Shown here piece after piece: positions 12,193-22,121 of a DNA stretch of 64,000 nucleotides. A program made the translations under genes and the position numbers. The notes beneath the pieces were generated by a model. The model did no database searches and was not told the DNA's origin. It saw only the letters and a program-made list of their open reading frames with translations. Each line of letters begins with the position of its first letter. Positions within the stretch are counted from its first letter, which is position 1. Origin of the DNA: Motacilla alba alba (Eukaryota; Chordata; Aves; Passeriformes; Motacillidae); contig NC_052018.1 of the NCBI RefSeq assembly GCF_015832195.1, forward strand, positions 68,447,666-68,511,665, in the 5' to 3' direction.

Positions 12193-13914
12193 AGGGGGAA
12201 GTTCTGGATGTTCATGAATATCTTCACTTTTTGATAATGGACAAAGAAACGGTCCAGGAAGGGAGATGGCAAGTGTCTTTCAGAAGGGCTTGAATTGTAG
12301 GTTGCAATACTTCATGTTATGATTCAGAAGTTATTTTGTATACCTCTTCATACATTTTTCTGTCTCAAACTTTGAATTCACAAAGCTCTTAAGCACACAG
12401 GACATGTTTGCAAGTCTACATGACTACAAAAGTACATGTTCCTTCTTTCTCAGAGTGATCAAAGGAAATTGATAAGTGGAGCTCCCTGTAGATCCATCTC
12501 ATTCTCACAAACATACCTCTGAAAGTACATAAGGAAATACAGATAGAAAAAAGACGATAAAAGAAGTCTGAGGACATTTTTACTGATACTTTCCAGTACA
12601 CAAATAGTGATATGGTCAAAGTAAATTTATGTCTTTAAAATCCATTGAGAAATACTTTGGACTGTGACAAGGAAATAACAATTGCAGCAAGCAAAATTAG
12701 AAAGAATCAAGCCTCATAATTAGATGTATAATTACTACAGGGCATTTTGTAGCAGATTTCATTTTGTGACTTGGATAAAACAAATGGTTCAATGATTTTC
12801 ACTTATTGGATGCCTGAGGCTATGTAGTGATATGTATGTTTTATCAAATTTCAGCATGTACAAGTTTTCAAGGACTTTCATCTAATTTAGAACATTTCCC
12901 ATTTGGGGGAAAAATGACAGAGTATAGGGGGAAGTAAAATAATTTTAAAATTATTTCACAGTTTTTTTAAAGACCAGGCTTAAGTTATGCAGTTACGTGA
13001 ATCACAAAGTTTTCCCAGCTCACTGATTTGCCTTAGTATTTTCCAGAGAAGACAAGCAGTTTCTCATTCAGAAATGTCTACTTAACGTTTTTTTTGTTCT
13101 CTTATATTTCTTTTTTATCTTCTATGTTTTAATTTGGCGAAACCCTAACAAACACCTGAGCCAGTTAAATCCTTGACTTTGCAGAACTAGTGTCAGAGAT
13201 TTTAATCAGAAAGCAACAAACCTTGACATTTTCTGTAGGAAACAAACAGCAACCCCCCTGGTCTCTTTAGAATAACCATCTCTATAGTGTACACAAACCT
13301 TATTTCAGTAAGACTTACCTTGTCTGATCCTTTGGTTACAGTCACAGTGAAAACAATTTCCATGAAAGATTTTGATAAAATGATGGCAAAAGAAGCAATA
13401 GAACAGGACAAGAAAATCTGTTTGCACAATAGCTTATGAAATGGAGCTTCATTTCTTCTTTTTTCCTTGGAATGGAACATCTCTAAGTCTATCACCTCTT
13501 AGGCTTACATAATTCTAAATAACGATAGGCTGGAAATTTATAACCATATAGCAGATGATTTCCTTTCATTAATCATATCAGCTTAATACATAGATTATTA
13601 TTGTACTTAATTATTATGATGGCTTGTTCATTAGAATTAGAGATCATGTAAAGCAATAAATCAAGCAAATGACACAGGATTGGCTCTGACCTGAAATGAT
13701 ACTGGCTTGAGTGGAAATGAAAGTTATTTTTTCAGATTATGAAAAAGAAAAATGAGAATTAAACTAAGGCCATTTCTTTTTCTCTGGTAGATAAAAAAAA
13801 AAGAGGATTAGATTTTATTTAAAAGTTTCCATTATTAATAGTCATTATTTTTATTATTGATAGTAAAATTTTAAATTTCTTAACTTTTAATATTATTAAA
13901 ATATATTTAGAGTG
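12193..13914. other. Unique non-coding DNA, no gene seen
   Basis: No repeat family or domain-like frame recognised. The first 100 bases or so after the LTR (12193-12300) could be a remnant of retroviral interior, but nothing identifies them as such. Confidence 0.45.
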
Positions 13915-14544
13915 AGATTTGAGTTCTAGACCCTTCACGAGCTCCATTGCCCCTCGCTGGACACTACCTCGCTTCAGGTAGTTCTTGTAATGAGCAATCC
14001 AAAACAGAGCAGAAGATTCTGGGTACTGCCTCAGCGGTGCCAAGTACAGGGGGACAGTCACTACCCTGGTGCTGGTGGCCACATTATTGCTGATCCAGGC
14101 CAGGATGCCATTGTCCTTCTTGGCCACATGGGCGCAGCTGGCTCATGTTCAGCCACTGTGGATCAGCACCTCCAGGCCCTTTTCCACGAGGCAGCTTTCC
14201 AGCCACTCTGCCCCCAGCCTGTAGTGCTATCAGGGGTTGTTATGACCCAAGGGCAGGACCTGGCACCAGGCCTTGCTGAACTTCTTACCACTGGCCTTAG
14301 CCCATTGGTCCTGCCAGTTCAGATCTCTCTGTAGAACCTTTCTACCCTTCAGCAGAACAACAGTCCCACCCAGCTCAGTGTTGTCTGCAAACTGAGGGAG
14401 AGTGCACTGGATGCCCTCATCCAGATCACTGATAAGATATTTAACTGTGCACAGCCAGTTTCCACAGGAGGGTGCTGTGAGAAATGGTGTGAGACATTTT
14501 ACAATGTCTAAATAGTCAACATGCACAGACTTTCCCTCATCCAC
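13915..14544 (-). pseudogene. CR1 reverse transcriptase remnant
   Basis: The family copies LINE RNA into DNA at the insertion site. Two open pieces remain on the minus strand. The first (14544 down to 14230, 104 residues from its first Met) holds the motif A region around VDYLD (residues 9-13). After the deletion it holds the motif C region as FADN (residues 52-55, about 14380-14391), where active copies have FADD; the second catalytic aspartate is therefore changed. It runs on to LGHNNP at its end. The second piece (14127 down, then non-homologous from about 13915) starts at MAKKDNGILAW and matches the C-terminal part of CR1 ORF2, ending at the GLELKSH stretch. The two pieces lie in separate open frames. 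The changed aspartate, the lost middle segment and the broken frame show it is dead. Confidence 0.85.
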
Positions 14545-14872
14545 TAAGCCGGTCGCCTGCCATAGGGGTAGATCAGGTTGGTCAAGCAGGACCGGCTGCT
14601 CATAAACCCTTGCTGGCTGGGCCTGATCCCTGGTTGTTCTTCATATTCCACATCATGGCACTCAAAACTACCTTCTCCATGGCCTTCCCTGGCACCGAGG
14701 TCAGACTGACATGTCTAGAGATCCCAGAATTCACCTTCTAGCTCTTTGTGTAGATGAGTGGCACACTCGCAAATTTCAGTCAACTGTGACATCTCTGGCT
14801 GGCTAGGACTGCTGGTAAATGACTGAAAGTGACTTGGTGAGCTCTTCCACCAGCTCCTTCAGTACCCTTGGG
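13915..14872 (-). mobile_element. CR1 LINE fragment, truncated at both ends
   Basis: Read on the minus strand, this block follows the last part of ORF2 of the chicken repeat 1 (CR1) non-LTR retrotransposon. It is GC-richer than its flanks and both edges are abrupt. Homology stops at about 13915, before the 3' untranslated region and its short terminal repeats, so the 3' end is missing. The upstream part of ORF2 is missing beyond about 14872. Around 14444-14460 the segments either side join with a sizeable internal deletion, removing the part that normally carries the PQGS motif of the reverse transcriptase. The element is immobile and degraded. Confidence 0.88.
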
Positions 14873-15368
14873 GTTGCTGGTGGAATTGCTCACCAGTCCA
14901 CACTTTTTTTTTTCTGTTATTAAGAATACAGTGAGTGTGGATTACAAGCTGGTAGCTAGTTCATACAATGATTTGTATTTTAGAAAAATAAAATACTGTC
15001 ACCGACCTCTTATTTTCTCTGTCAATAACCAAAATGCAATTGTTTTCATGACCCAGGATATCATAGTCTGAAAAAGAAGTTATTACTACTTCTCATACTT
15101 AATAACTGTTCTTGTAAAAATGCTCCTCATTACAGTGAACCACTTACAAGTTTTTCATTAGAAAATCCCACTTGGCCATTAAACATTACTAATGTTTTCC
15201 TATTGTACTTAAAAAATGAATAATTAATATCCTACATGAGAATAAACTAGGATGATGAATAACAGAACAGAGCAAATACAGTTGTATCTTATTTTATATA
15301 TCTTACCATTTGCTGGCTACATGTGTTTTTCTGCCTTCTTTTTTCTTGGCTAGGGCAAATTTTATTAA
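14873..15368. other. Unique non-coding DNA, no gene seen
   Basis: A T run at about 14905-14913 adjoins the CR1 fragment; the rest is AT-rich sequence without recognised features. Confidence 0.5.
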
Positions 15369-15515
15369 TGTGTGTATATATATACATATGTGTGTGTCTG
15401 TGTGAATAATTATGTGCATATGTAAATGGATGCATGTATCAAAAGGAATGAGCTTCAGTAGGTGTTTGTGAACATTTTGCACACACACAGACACACACAT
15501 GGATGTACACACATA
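15369..15515. repeat. TG/TA and CA microsatellite arranged as inverted repeat
   Basis: A TG/TA-rich run (15369-15404) is followed about 80 bases later by a CA-rich run (15480-15515). Seventeen bases at 15388-15404 are the exact reverse complement of 15484-15500, including the same CT/AG interruption. A hairpin with a 79-base loop is possible. Confidence 0.8.
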
Positions 15516-16489
15516 TGCTCAAGAAACTTAAAAAACTTCTAGGAAGTAATAAAAACTTGAACATACTTTTGATCATGGAATAACTGCTTGAAAAATTGCA
15601 GTTCTTTTATCTGCTGTCATTTCCCTGAATTGTGTCATGTCTGTAGGTCCAGTCTTTTCTGATTTTTTGGGGATTTTTTCCCTGCACAAATGATTTGCAA
15701 TTAGAGTTTTCAAACATTCCCCAGCATATCTCACATGAAGAGGTGAAAAATGGTGACTCACATTTCCTCACATTTCCTGATTAATCATGACTATAGTTCT
15801 TTCTTCATACTTCTTCCCAACTTATTTATTTAAAAAAAAAAAAAAAACACAACCAAATAAAAACCAGCAAAAAATCCCTTTAGGGGCAGAGAGGACCTAT
15901 CCTGCCATTAACCCTAAAAAAATTTAAAATAAAAAAAATTTAAAATCAGTTTTGTTTTGACTAATAAAACATTACTGTTAGACCACATAATTTGTTATAA
16001 TTCTCCACATCTTGGAGTTGATTAACCCAAGAACAGTGGCCTAAGAAAATACTCTTACAGCAGAAAAAGGAATGAGTGTGTTTTTTCATGTCTGACATTT
16101 CTTGCATTTTCATGAGGAAACCAGAGCCTAGTCCACTATTCCTTCTACAGAAACTTGGTAGTTCAACCTTTCCTGTTGATTTCAGTTATAACTGATCACA
16201 CCGTGTTATTGAAAAAAGAGAAAAAAGCATTTGAGAGAAAAGCAAAGACTTCATTCAATTCCTAATTTACTCTTCTAAACTATACTACTTCTTGTAAACA
16301 AGAGAAGTAAGTGTTGGTTTAATTAACATAATTTCTGGCCCACAGGTTTTGGAAAAAAGAATTAATCCTGCAGGATGTAATGGGGTATTAAGGTTTGATA
16401 AAACTTCTGCTGCGAGACTAGTTTTCTTGTAACACATCCTTAATTAATGTAAATGTTGCCAAACACCAGTTAAAAAAAGCCAATTCAAG
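15516..16489. other. Unique non-coding DNA, no gene seen
   Basis: Contains an A run at about 15832-15847 followed by A/C-rich sequence, and an A/T-rich stretch at 15915-15946. No repeat family or gene was recognised. Confidence 0.5.
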
Positions 16490-16892
16490 TTGTTTCAGTT
16501 AATTAAACAGTGCTGCTGCTCCCGATGTTCTCTTTGCAGCGAGCAGGCGCTCGTGTCCCTCGTGCTCCTCCACGGGGGCTGGTGGCAGCCACCCTCACAC
16601 CCTGGGGATTTGGCCATGGGAGGGATGGGCAGGACTGGTCCTGCTGAGCAGAGGCTCCAAGACCCAACATCCCTTTATGCTGCCAGACTTCCTTCAGTCA
16701 CCATGGCTGGGCTCCCCGAGCCCCAAGGGGATGCCTGGCCAGGGCTGGCCCCTGGTGGGCCCTGGCCTCCAAGGTGGTACAGGAGACATGGGCTGCTCTG
16801 CAGTCAGACACCTGTGCTGTCCCCCCACATTACAACGAGTATAATCCTGCTGGAGGGAAGAAAGGATCTGAAGGTGAAGGAAAAAAAAAAAA
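16490..16892. other. Isolated GC-rich block of unknown origin
   Basis: This block of about 400 bp is strikingly richer in G and C than everything around it, with several CpG dinucleotides near 16536-16575. It ends in a run of A (about 16881-16892). It has an open frame on the + strand (16490-16960, 156 codons) rich in Gly, Pro and Trp, which is what GC-rich sequence gives by chance; no domain is recognisable. Possible sources are an LTR, a retroposed piece of a GC-rich transcript, or a displaced CpG-rich segment. I saw no target duplication or paired TG...CA ends. Confidence 0.5.
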
Positions 16893-16988
16893 GCATTTTT
16901 TCTTATCATATCACCCCTATAAGTTCAGGTGTGGTTGGAAGCTGTGCGCTGTTTGGCTAGCACAGTCTTTCTCTCCTTCACCACACTG

Positions 16989-17062
16989 CTTCTTTTTTTT
17001 TTTTTTCTTTTTTTTTTTTTCTTTTTTTTTTTTTCTTTTTTTTTTTCTTTTTTTTTTTTTTT
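16989..17062. repeat. T-rich homopyrimidine tract with regularly spaced C
   Basis: 74 bases with no purine. Single C bases at 16992, 17007, 17021, 17035 and 17047 break the T run at intervals of 15, 14, 14 and 12. It resembles a minisatellite of T14C units, or a minus-strand poly(A) tail expanded by slippage. Open frames across it on both strands are artefacts of low complexity. Confidence 0.85.
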
Positions 17063-19733
17063 GTTTTTTGTCTGGAAAATTTAATTTTGAAATTAAAAGT
17101 TGTTCTGAAAAAGTCTGTGGCTGCACAAAATAAATGAGGAAAAATTTTAAAAAGTTTATCTGTTGATGGAGAGATCAGCTCAACTTGATTCAGACAAATA
17201 AGTAAAGGACAGGGTGGGAGCACCCAAAGTAAGGACTACACTTCGGTGTGATTAAAACAATGCTCCCCAAGTCAAGGTGTAAGGAGCATTAGCTTCTACC
17301 TTCTGAAATTATAGATCATATTTATAGATACACATATACATCTGTATGCCTGTGTTCATATGTTTATATATGCATAGGCAGAGAAAGGTATATTTTCTGT
17401 CTTCTTTTTGTCTTCCTGTGCCTATATTATTCATTTGGAGAAATAATGCTTCCATGAACAGCACAGTAATCTTAATCTATAACAAATAAGATTCATCTAG
17501 AAAGAATCATCCATCTTCCCAAATTAACATTTATTTCTTATTGTAATGGAGGCTATCCTTCTCCAGTACTTTGGCTGAATGCAATATTTTACCACAGTAA
17601 TAAACAAATAAGAAATGTTGAAAGTCATTCTTTGTCATCATTGTATCTTTTTCTCCAATTCCCTTTTGACAACCCAATGATTTATAGTATTTAGACTAAT
17701 GTTTATGGAAGATAATTTTTAATGGCAATATTTTATAGCCTAATCTGTTCTCTTTTTGACTCAGACGGTTTCATTTTACTGAAGGATGCTTATTTCATAT
17801 GAATCTTGTCATCTACCAGCAAAGAAAACAAAAGAGGCATTGCAGCCGGAACATATTTCTTTAGGTCACAGTAGTAATTTAACACAGAGGATACCTGGCT
17901 GTCTTTGTAGATACAACAGAACCTATCATTGTTGAAAGTGCAAAATTCCATGCCTTCATAGTAGATAATTTATCTTTGTTTTCTCATGGTCTTGCTTGCA
18001 TTCAAAACAATTTTTTCCAGGTTACCTTTTAACTGAGAGCTAACATAAAGTGAGAGATGTCTAGATTTTAATCTTAATTCTGCAGTCAGAAGGTCTTTCA
18101 AGAAAAAGACAGGTGTATAGAACAAAAGCTAGTATCAACCCTATAACAAGTGGGTATGCTTGTCTGCAGAGGGTTCTGCAGAGCACAAAGCAAGAAAAAC
18201 ACTTCCTTCTCTACTAAGAAAAGATATATTTTATGATTTATGCCTTAATTCACTGAAGTCTTTGGTTTGCAGGGGTCTCTCTCTGGTCCAGCCATAGCAG
18301 GGTAGACTGCAAGGGAAAGCCACAGCTGTCGCTGTTTTCTCCCCACACTGTGCAAGTCCAGCAGCACCTACAGCTCACATTGGTACACAAAGGATCACTT
18401 CAGCATTCTATATTCTCACAGGAACCCATGCATCTGGGAAAAACACCAGCACCCAGCTGAGAAAGCCTGAAAACCTATCCTTGGTTTGTACAAGTTTTAG
18501 GAAATTTTCTCCCTTTCCTCTCCTGGTTGTTCGCTTCTGCCTGAAGGCGTTGGGAGGGGTCAAGGAGCTGAGATAGTAGTGTAATACAGGGAACAGATTG
18601 ACAACAGCTCAGTGGGTGACTAGAGAGAACTGAAATCACAGGCAGATATTTGAGACCCTGTTACTGGGAAAGTAACAGATAGTGCTAATTTCATCAGACC
18701 TGTAAGAACTGGTCGAAAGACTTAAGGGATCTACATCTCTAAGTAGCCCAGAAGTAATTTGAAGAATAACTGGCATCAGTCCAAAAGTAAAGATGTGTAG
18801 TTCTGTGTGAAAACAATAGCTTCAATAATAATACAAAAATATAGTTTTCAAAATTATGGTGAATTTGTTCTAGAAGAATATAAGTGAAGAGAGAAGAGAA
18901 AAAGTTAAATTCTTGTAATGTGGGAAAGGTAAAAATTAAACAGAATACAACATAAATATGGATATAATACAGGCTTTAAGTGTAGCACAGATAAAATTTT
19001 TGGTAACAAGTCTAGGAAAAAAGCTAAAAAAATTTTGTTCCTAACTAGTTGGATTTCTGTATACTTATAAACAGTTAGATTTTCCAGATAGGGGTTAGGT
19101 GCCTATGTTGTTGCTTTTTTTGGAGTGACCAGAGTTACTGTTGGCTTTATTGCACTATTGGGCATTGATCAGATATTTGCCTCACACTGAAGTCCACTTG
19201 GGGTTGAAAATTTTGGTGCCCATATCTTAATATCCCAGAAAACCTCATTCTACTAACGTCATGGAGCTGTCACTGACCGGTCTGAGATCACAGATCAGCA
19301 TAGCTCAGTCAGATCAATGTACTTTAAAAAAAAAGACCGATGGAAGGAGTGGCATATCTGGTTTGTGTCATAGACCAAAAAACAGCTTTGGTGGAGCCTG
19401 GCAGTGCTCCACCACTTTACACTGCAAGAGGAAGGCTCAGTTGCTTTCAGGCTTTTTTGCCTGTCCACTCCTAACAGCATGTGTGTCAGGAAAAAATGCA
19501 CTGGCTGACAAAATTAACAAAATCTTCTAGCATTGTAAGACTGAGTTGCTTTGCGTAAGCAAAGAAACTCCACAACTTTTGTGAAAGTTGTAAAGCCGGT
19601 ATGTTTATTACCATGGTGGATGCATGTGGGTGGGAATCTTCTCCTTAAATGACATGCAACATGCATACTTCTGGGGACTCCAGATATTTATTTTTTTTTT
19701 CTCTTAAATATGTATGCATGCAATTTCACAATA
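17063..19733. other. Unique non-coding DNA, no gene seen
   Basis: Low-complexity TATA-type sequence near 17320-17380. A moderately GC-rich patch at 18260-18480 has no open frame of note. No exon or repeat family recognised. Confidence 0.5.
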
Positions 19734-19811
19734 GGTTCATGTGGTGTTCAGGGCAGCCAGGACAAGGGGTGAGAGATGGAGAAATCTTGACTCCATGTTT
19801 CAGAAGGCTGG

Positions 19812-19817
19812 TTTATT
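19812..19817 (-). promoter_or_regulatory. Polyadenylation signal (AATAAA) of the LTR
   Basis: TTTATT on the + strand, AATAAA on the minus strand, placed about 75 bp before the 3' end of the LTR at 19740. This is where the signal ending R is expected. Confidence 0.65.
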
Positions 19818-19962
19818 ATATTATGATATGTATTATATTAAAAAAACCACACTAAACTATACTAAAAGAACAGGGAGAAAGATGCATCAGAAGACGAGAC
19901 AGGAATAGAAAGGAATGTATAACAAAGGATTGTGACTCCCAAAGAGTCTCAGCCAGCTGCCT

Positions 19963-20009
19963 CCTTGATTGGTTATTAAGTAGAAACAGCCAACATCGAC
20001 CAATCAAGG
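19963..20009. promoter_or_regulatory. Paired inverted CCAAT boxes in 11-bp inverted arms
   Basis: CCTTGATTGGT (19963-19973) is the exact reverse complement of ACCAATCAAGG (19999-20009), 25 bases apart. Each arm holds one CCAAT box, facing opposite ways. CCAAT boxes are bound by NF-Y in vertebrate promoters; binding here is an inference. Confidence 0.6.
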
Positions 20010-20057
20010 ATGCACCTGTTGCATTCCACACTAGCAGATAATAATTGTTTACATCTT

Positions 20058-20111
20058 GAAGCTGAGGCCCTCAGCTTCTCAGGAGAAGAAAATCCTGACA
20101 AAAGGATTTTC
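20058..20111. repeat. Chain of three inverted repeats in the LTR U3 end
   Basis: Three neighbouring palindromes, the first two overlapping: 10-bp arms GAAGCTGAGG/CCTCAGCTTC (20058-20067, 20069-20078, one-base centre); 6-bp arms CTTCTC/GAGAAG (20075-20080, 20083-20088); 9-bp arms GAAAATCCT/AGGATTTTC (20088-20096, 20103-20111). They fill the first 75 bases of the minus-strand LTR. Confidence 0.85.
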
Positions 20112-20137
20112 ATAAAAATGTCGTGGTGACAGGTTCA

Positions 20138-22089
20138 TACGTATTTATCCTACTGATTTCATGTGACATTTGTTGCTAATTTTTTTTATCAGAAAGAATT
20201 TCTGGGTTATGCTGCCCTGCTCTTGGTAGCAGTTTCTTTGTCTGTTTCAGAGTTCAAGGGGACCCCCCACCTTTATCTCTGTTCTTTGGCTGAAGCAGTT
20301 TCTTTGAGCATAGGCTTTTTGCAAGAACAGGCAGTCAGACTAAACAGCTGTGTTTGCAAGCTACAGACTTAATTCAAAGATGTACATTTCACTTAAATCA
20401 AAATGGATTTCTGCTCTAGAAAATTTCCACTCCGTCTCAGAGTCTCAATACAGAACCTGAAATGTCTGAAACATGTGGACAGCACAGGGCCAGCTGGACT
20501 TAGCAGCTGCATGTTCAAATGAACAACAAAGCTCCTGCTTCTGCTCAGCTCTGGTTTCTTGTGTATGGGGACCCCTGCCTTTAGGATCTCACATCCTTTC
20601 ACCTGTCTCAAAACCTTTCCTTGAGCCATCAACCTGAATTACATACACAAATCAAGTTAATTTCTAGGCTTGGGAAACCCAAAGGTGTTCTTCCTGTAAA
20701 TGAAAATCCACATAAAAGATCAAGCCTGCTCATAAAAAGCTTTTTATATAAAAAGCTTTCCCCAGAAAATTATTAGTAAAATGCATTTTCCTATTGACTA
20801 TCAAGTTCCAACTTGTGAATATTTATACTGTACATTCAAAGCTTTTAAAAAAGATTAACATTTTTATTGGTTATGTCAATTATAATTTCAAGAAAGCCTA
20901 TTATATCAAGTTCAGAGACAAGGCCAATTTTTAATAGATGGTACATAAATAACTCGTTGAAGCAAACAGGACAATGAAACGCATGAAAGTGGTTCTTAAA
21001 AGTGATTATTTTCCATCCTATTAGCATAACACATAAGAATAATATCCATAGCAATCAAGAAGGACAGCAGATAACTTGATGGCACATCATCCATCAGTAG
21101 AGACATTACTTTCCAGAATTTTAAGTAATAAGAATTTCAATAGCAGCAAAAAGTGAGTACATGGCATTCATTACAGTAGGAACTGATAGTGTTATAATTG
21201 AGAAGGAACTCTTTCCTATTTCTACTTCTAAAATTGCTCATGGGTTTCTAAAAGTAATTCCTTTTTGGATGAAACTTCTCCATTCCATAGTTCAGGTTTA
21301 AAAAGAAATTCTGTCTTAAAAGACCAACACTTTTGCTTTTCCTACGTACAAGAAAACCACAAACTGATTCAAAATCAGGTTATTTCAGATGTTATAGTTT
21401 AGTCCTTATTAAGATGAAGGACTTAAATTATTCGGAAAACTGGTATTGATTTCATGGTCTGTATAAACATCTGTTAAATGGCAATGTAGCATTTGGGTTC
21501 TTCAGTCCTCATTTGCTTACTAAAAGGACTATGAGCCTCATCAAGTCTGAAAGAAAAATCTTGCTTGGATAAATTTAAAGCAAGGGATAGTTAAGCTGGG
21601 TAATTTAATTTTGTTGATTAAAATGGTCCATTTCCTTTGCATTCTCTGTTTGTTTCTTTCCAAGGAAGAAGTTTAGAATACAATGAGTTGCAGAGGTTTG
21701 AATTTTGCTCAGGCTGTGTGGATTTAAAGAGAGCTTTAGCTAATGAAGTCATGTCTGGGTGATAACAGCATTGCACATGAACTCAGAGTGTCCCTGCTCA
21801 GACACTCTCATTTCAGGACATAGCAATCGAACAGGCAAAAGCACAGGTTGACTTCAGATCCAAAGTTAAGACAGTAATACAGGGAGTCTGTTCTCTTTTT
21901 TTTTATTATTTTTTTTTATTTTTAATTTCTTATTCTAAAGCTGATTTTTTTTTTTTTTGAAAGTATATATTTTGGCTGCATTTAACTTTGCAGAACAGCA
22001 TCTCAGCCCAGGAATAACCCAGAAACCTAACTTCAGCAGTGAGACCTTATGCATTTTTGTGTAATTTGAATGCCAGTATTGTTCATTAA
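20138..22089. other. Unique non-coding DNA, no gene seen
   Basis: Contains a short palindrome-rich run around 20733-20756 and a T-rich low-complexity run at about 21895-21958. No domain-like open frame. Confidence 0.5.
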
Positions 22090-22121
22090 CAAAAAAACCA
22101 AAAAAAACCCAAAACAACAAC
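22090..22121. repeat. A/C-rich low-complexity run
   Basis: Almost only A and C, in short A runs separated by CC or CCC. A similar run lies at 24181-24221. Simple low-complexity sequence. Confidence 0.75.

Larger units (their letters stand above)
19740..20131 (-). mobile_element. Solo LTR of an endogenous retrovirus, minus strand, 6-bp target duplication
   Basis: The 392-bp element has TG...CA termini and is flanked by an exact 6-bp duplication, GGTTCA, at 19734-19739 and 20132-20137. It reads on the minus strand: an AATAAA signal there lies at 19812-19817, followed by a CCTTCTGAAACATGG segment typical of this songbird ERVK-like family as I remember it. Two CCAAT boxes in opposite orientation lie near 19968-19972 and 20000-20004, within perfect 11-bp inverted arms. 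The U3 end (20058-20111) is a chain of short palindromes. No internal retroviral sequence adjoins it. The perfect duplication and intact signals suggest a younger insertion than the LTR at 11569-12192. Confidence 0.92.

Noticed and set aside
12193..12300. Possible retroviral interior next to the second LTR
   Set aside because: No primer-binding site, purine tract or retroviral frame adjoins the LTR.
13990..14334. 114-codon open frame on the + strand
   Set aside because: It is the antisense shadow of the CR1 reverse-transcriptase remnant on the minus strand.
16694..17223. Several overlapping open frames with poly-Lys or poly-Phe runs
   Set aside because: They arise from the T-rich tract at 16989-17062 and the neighbouring GC-rich block and have no domain.
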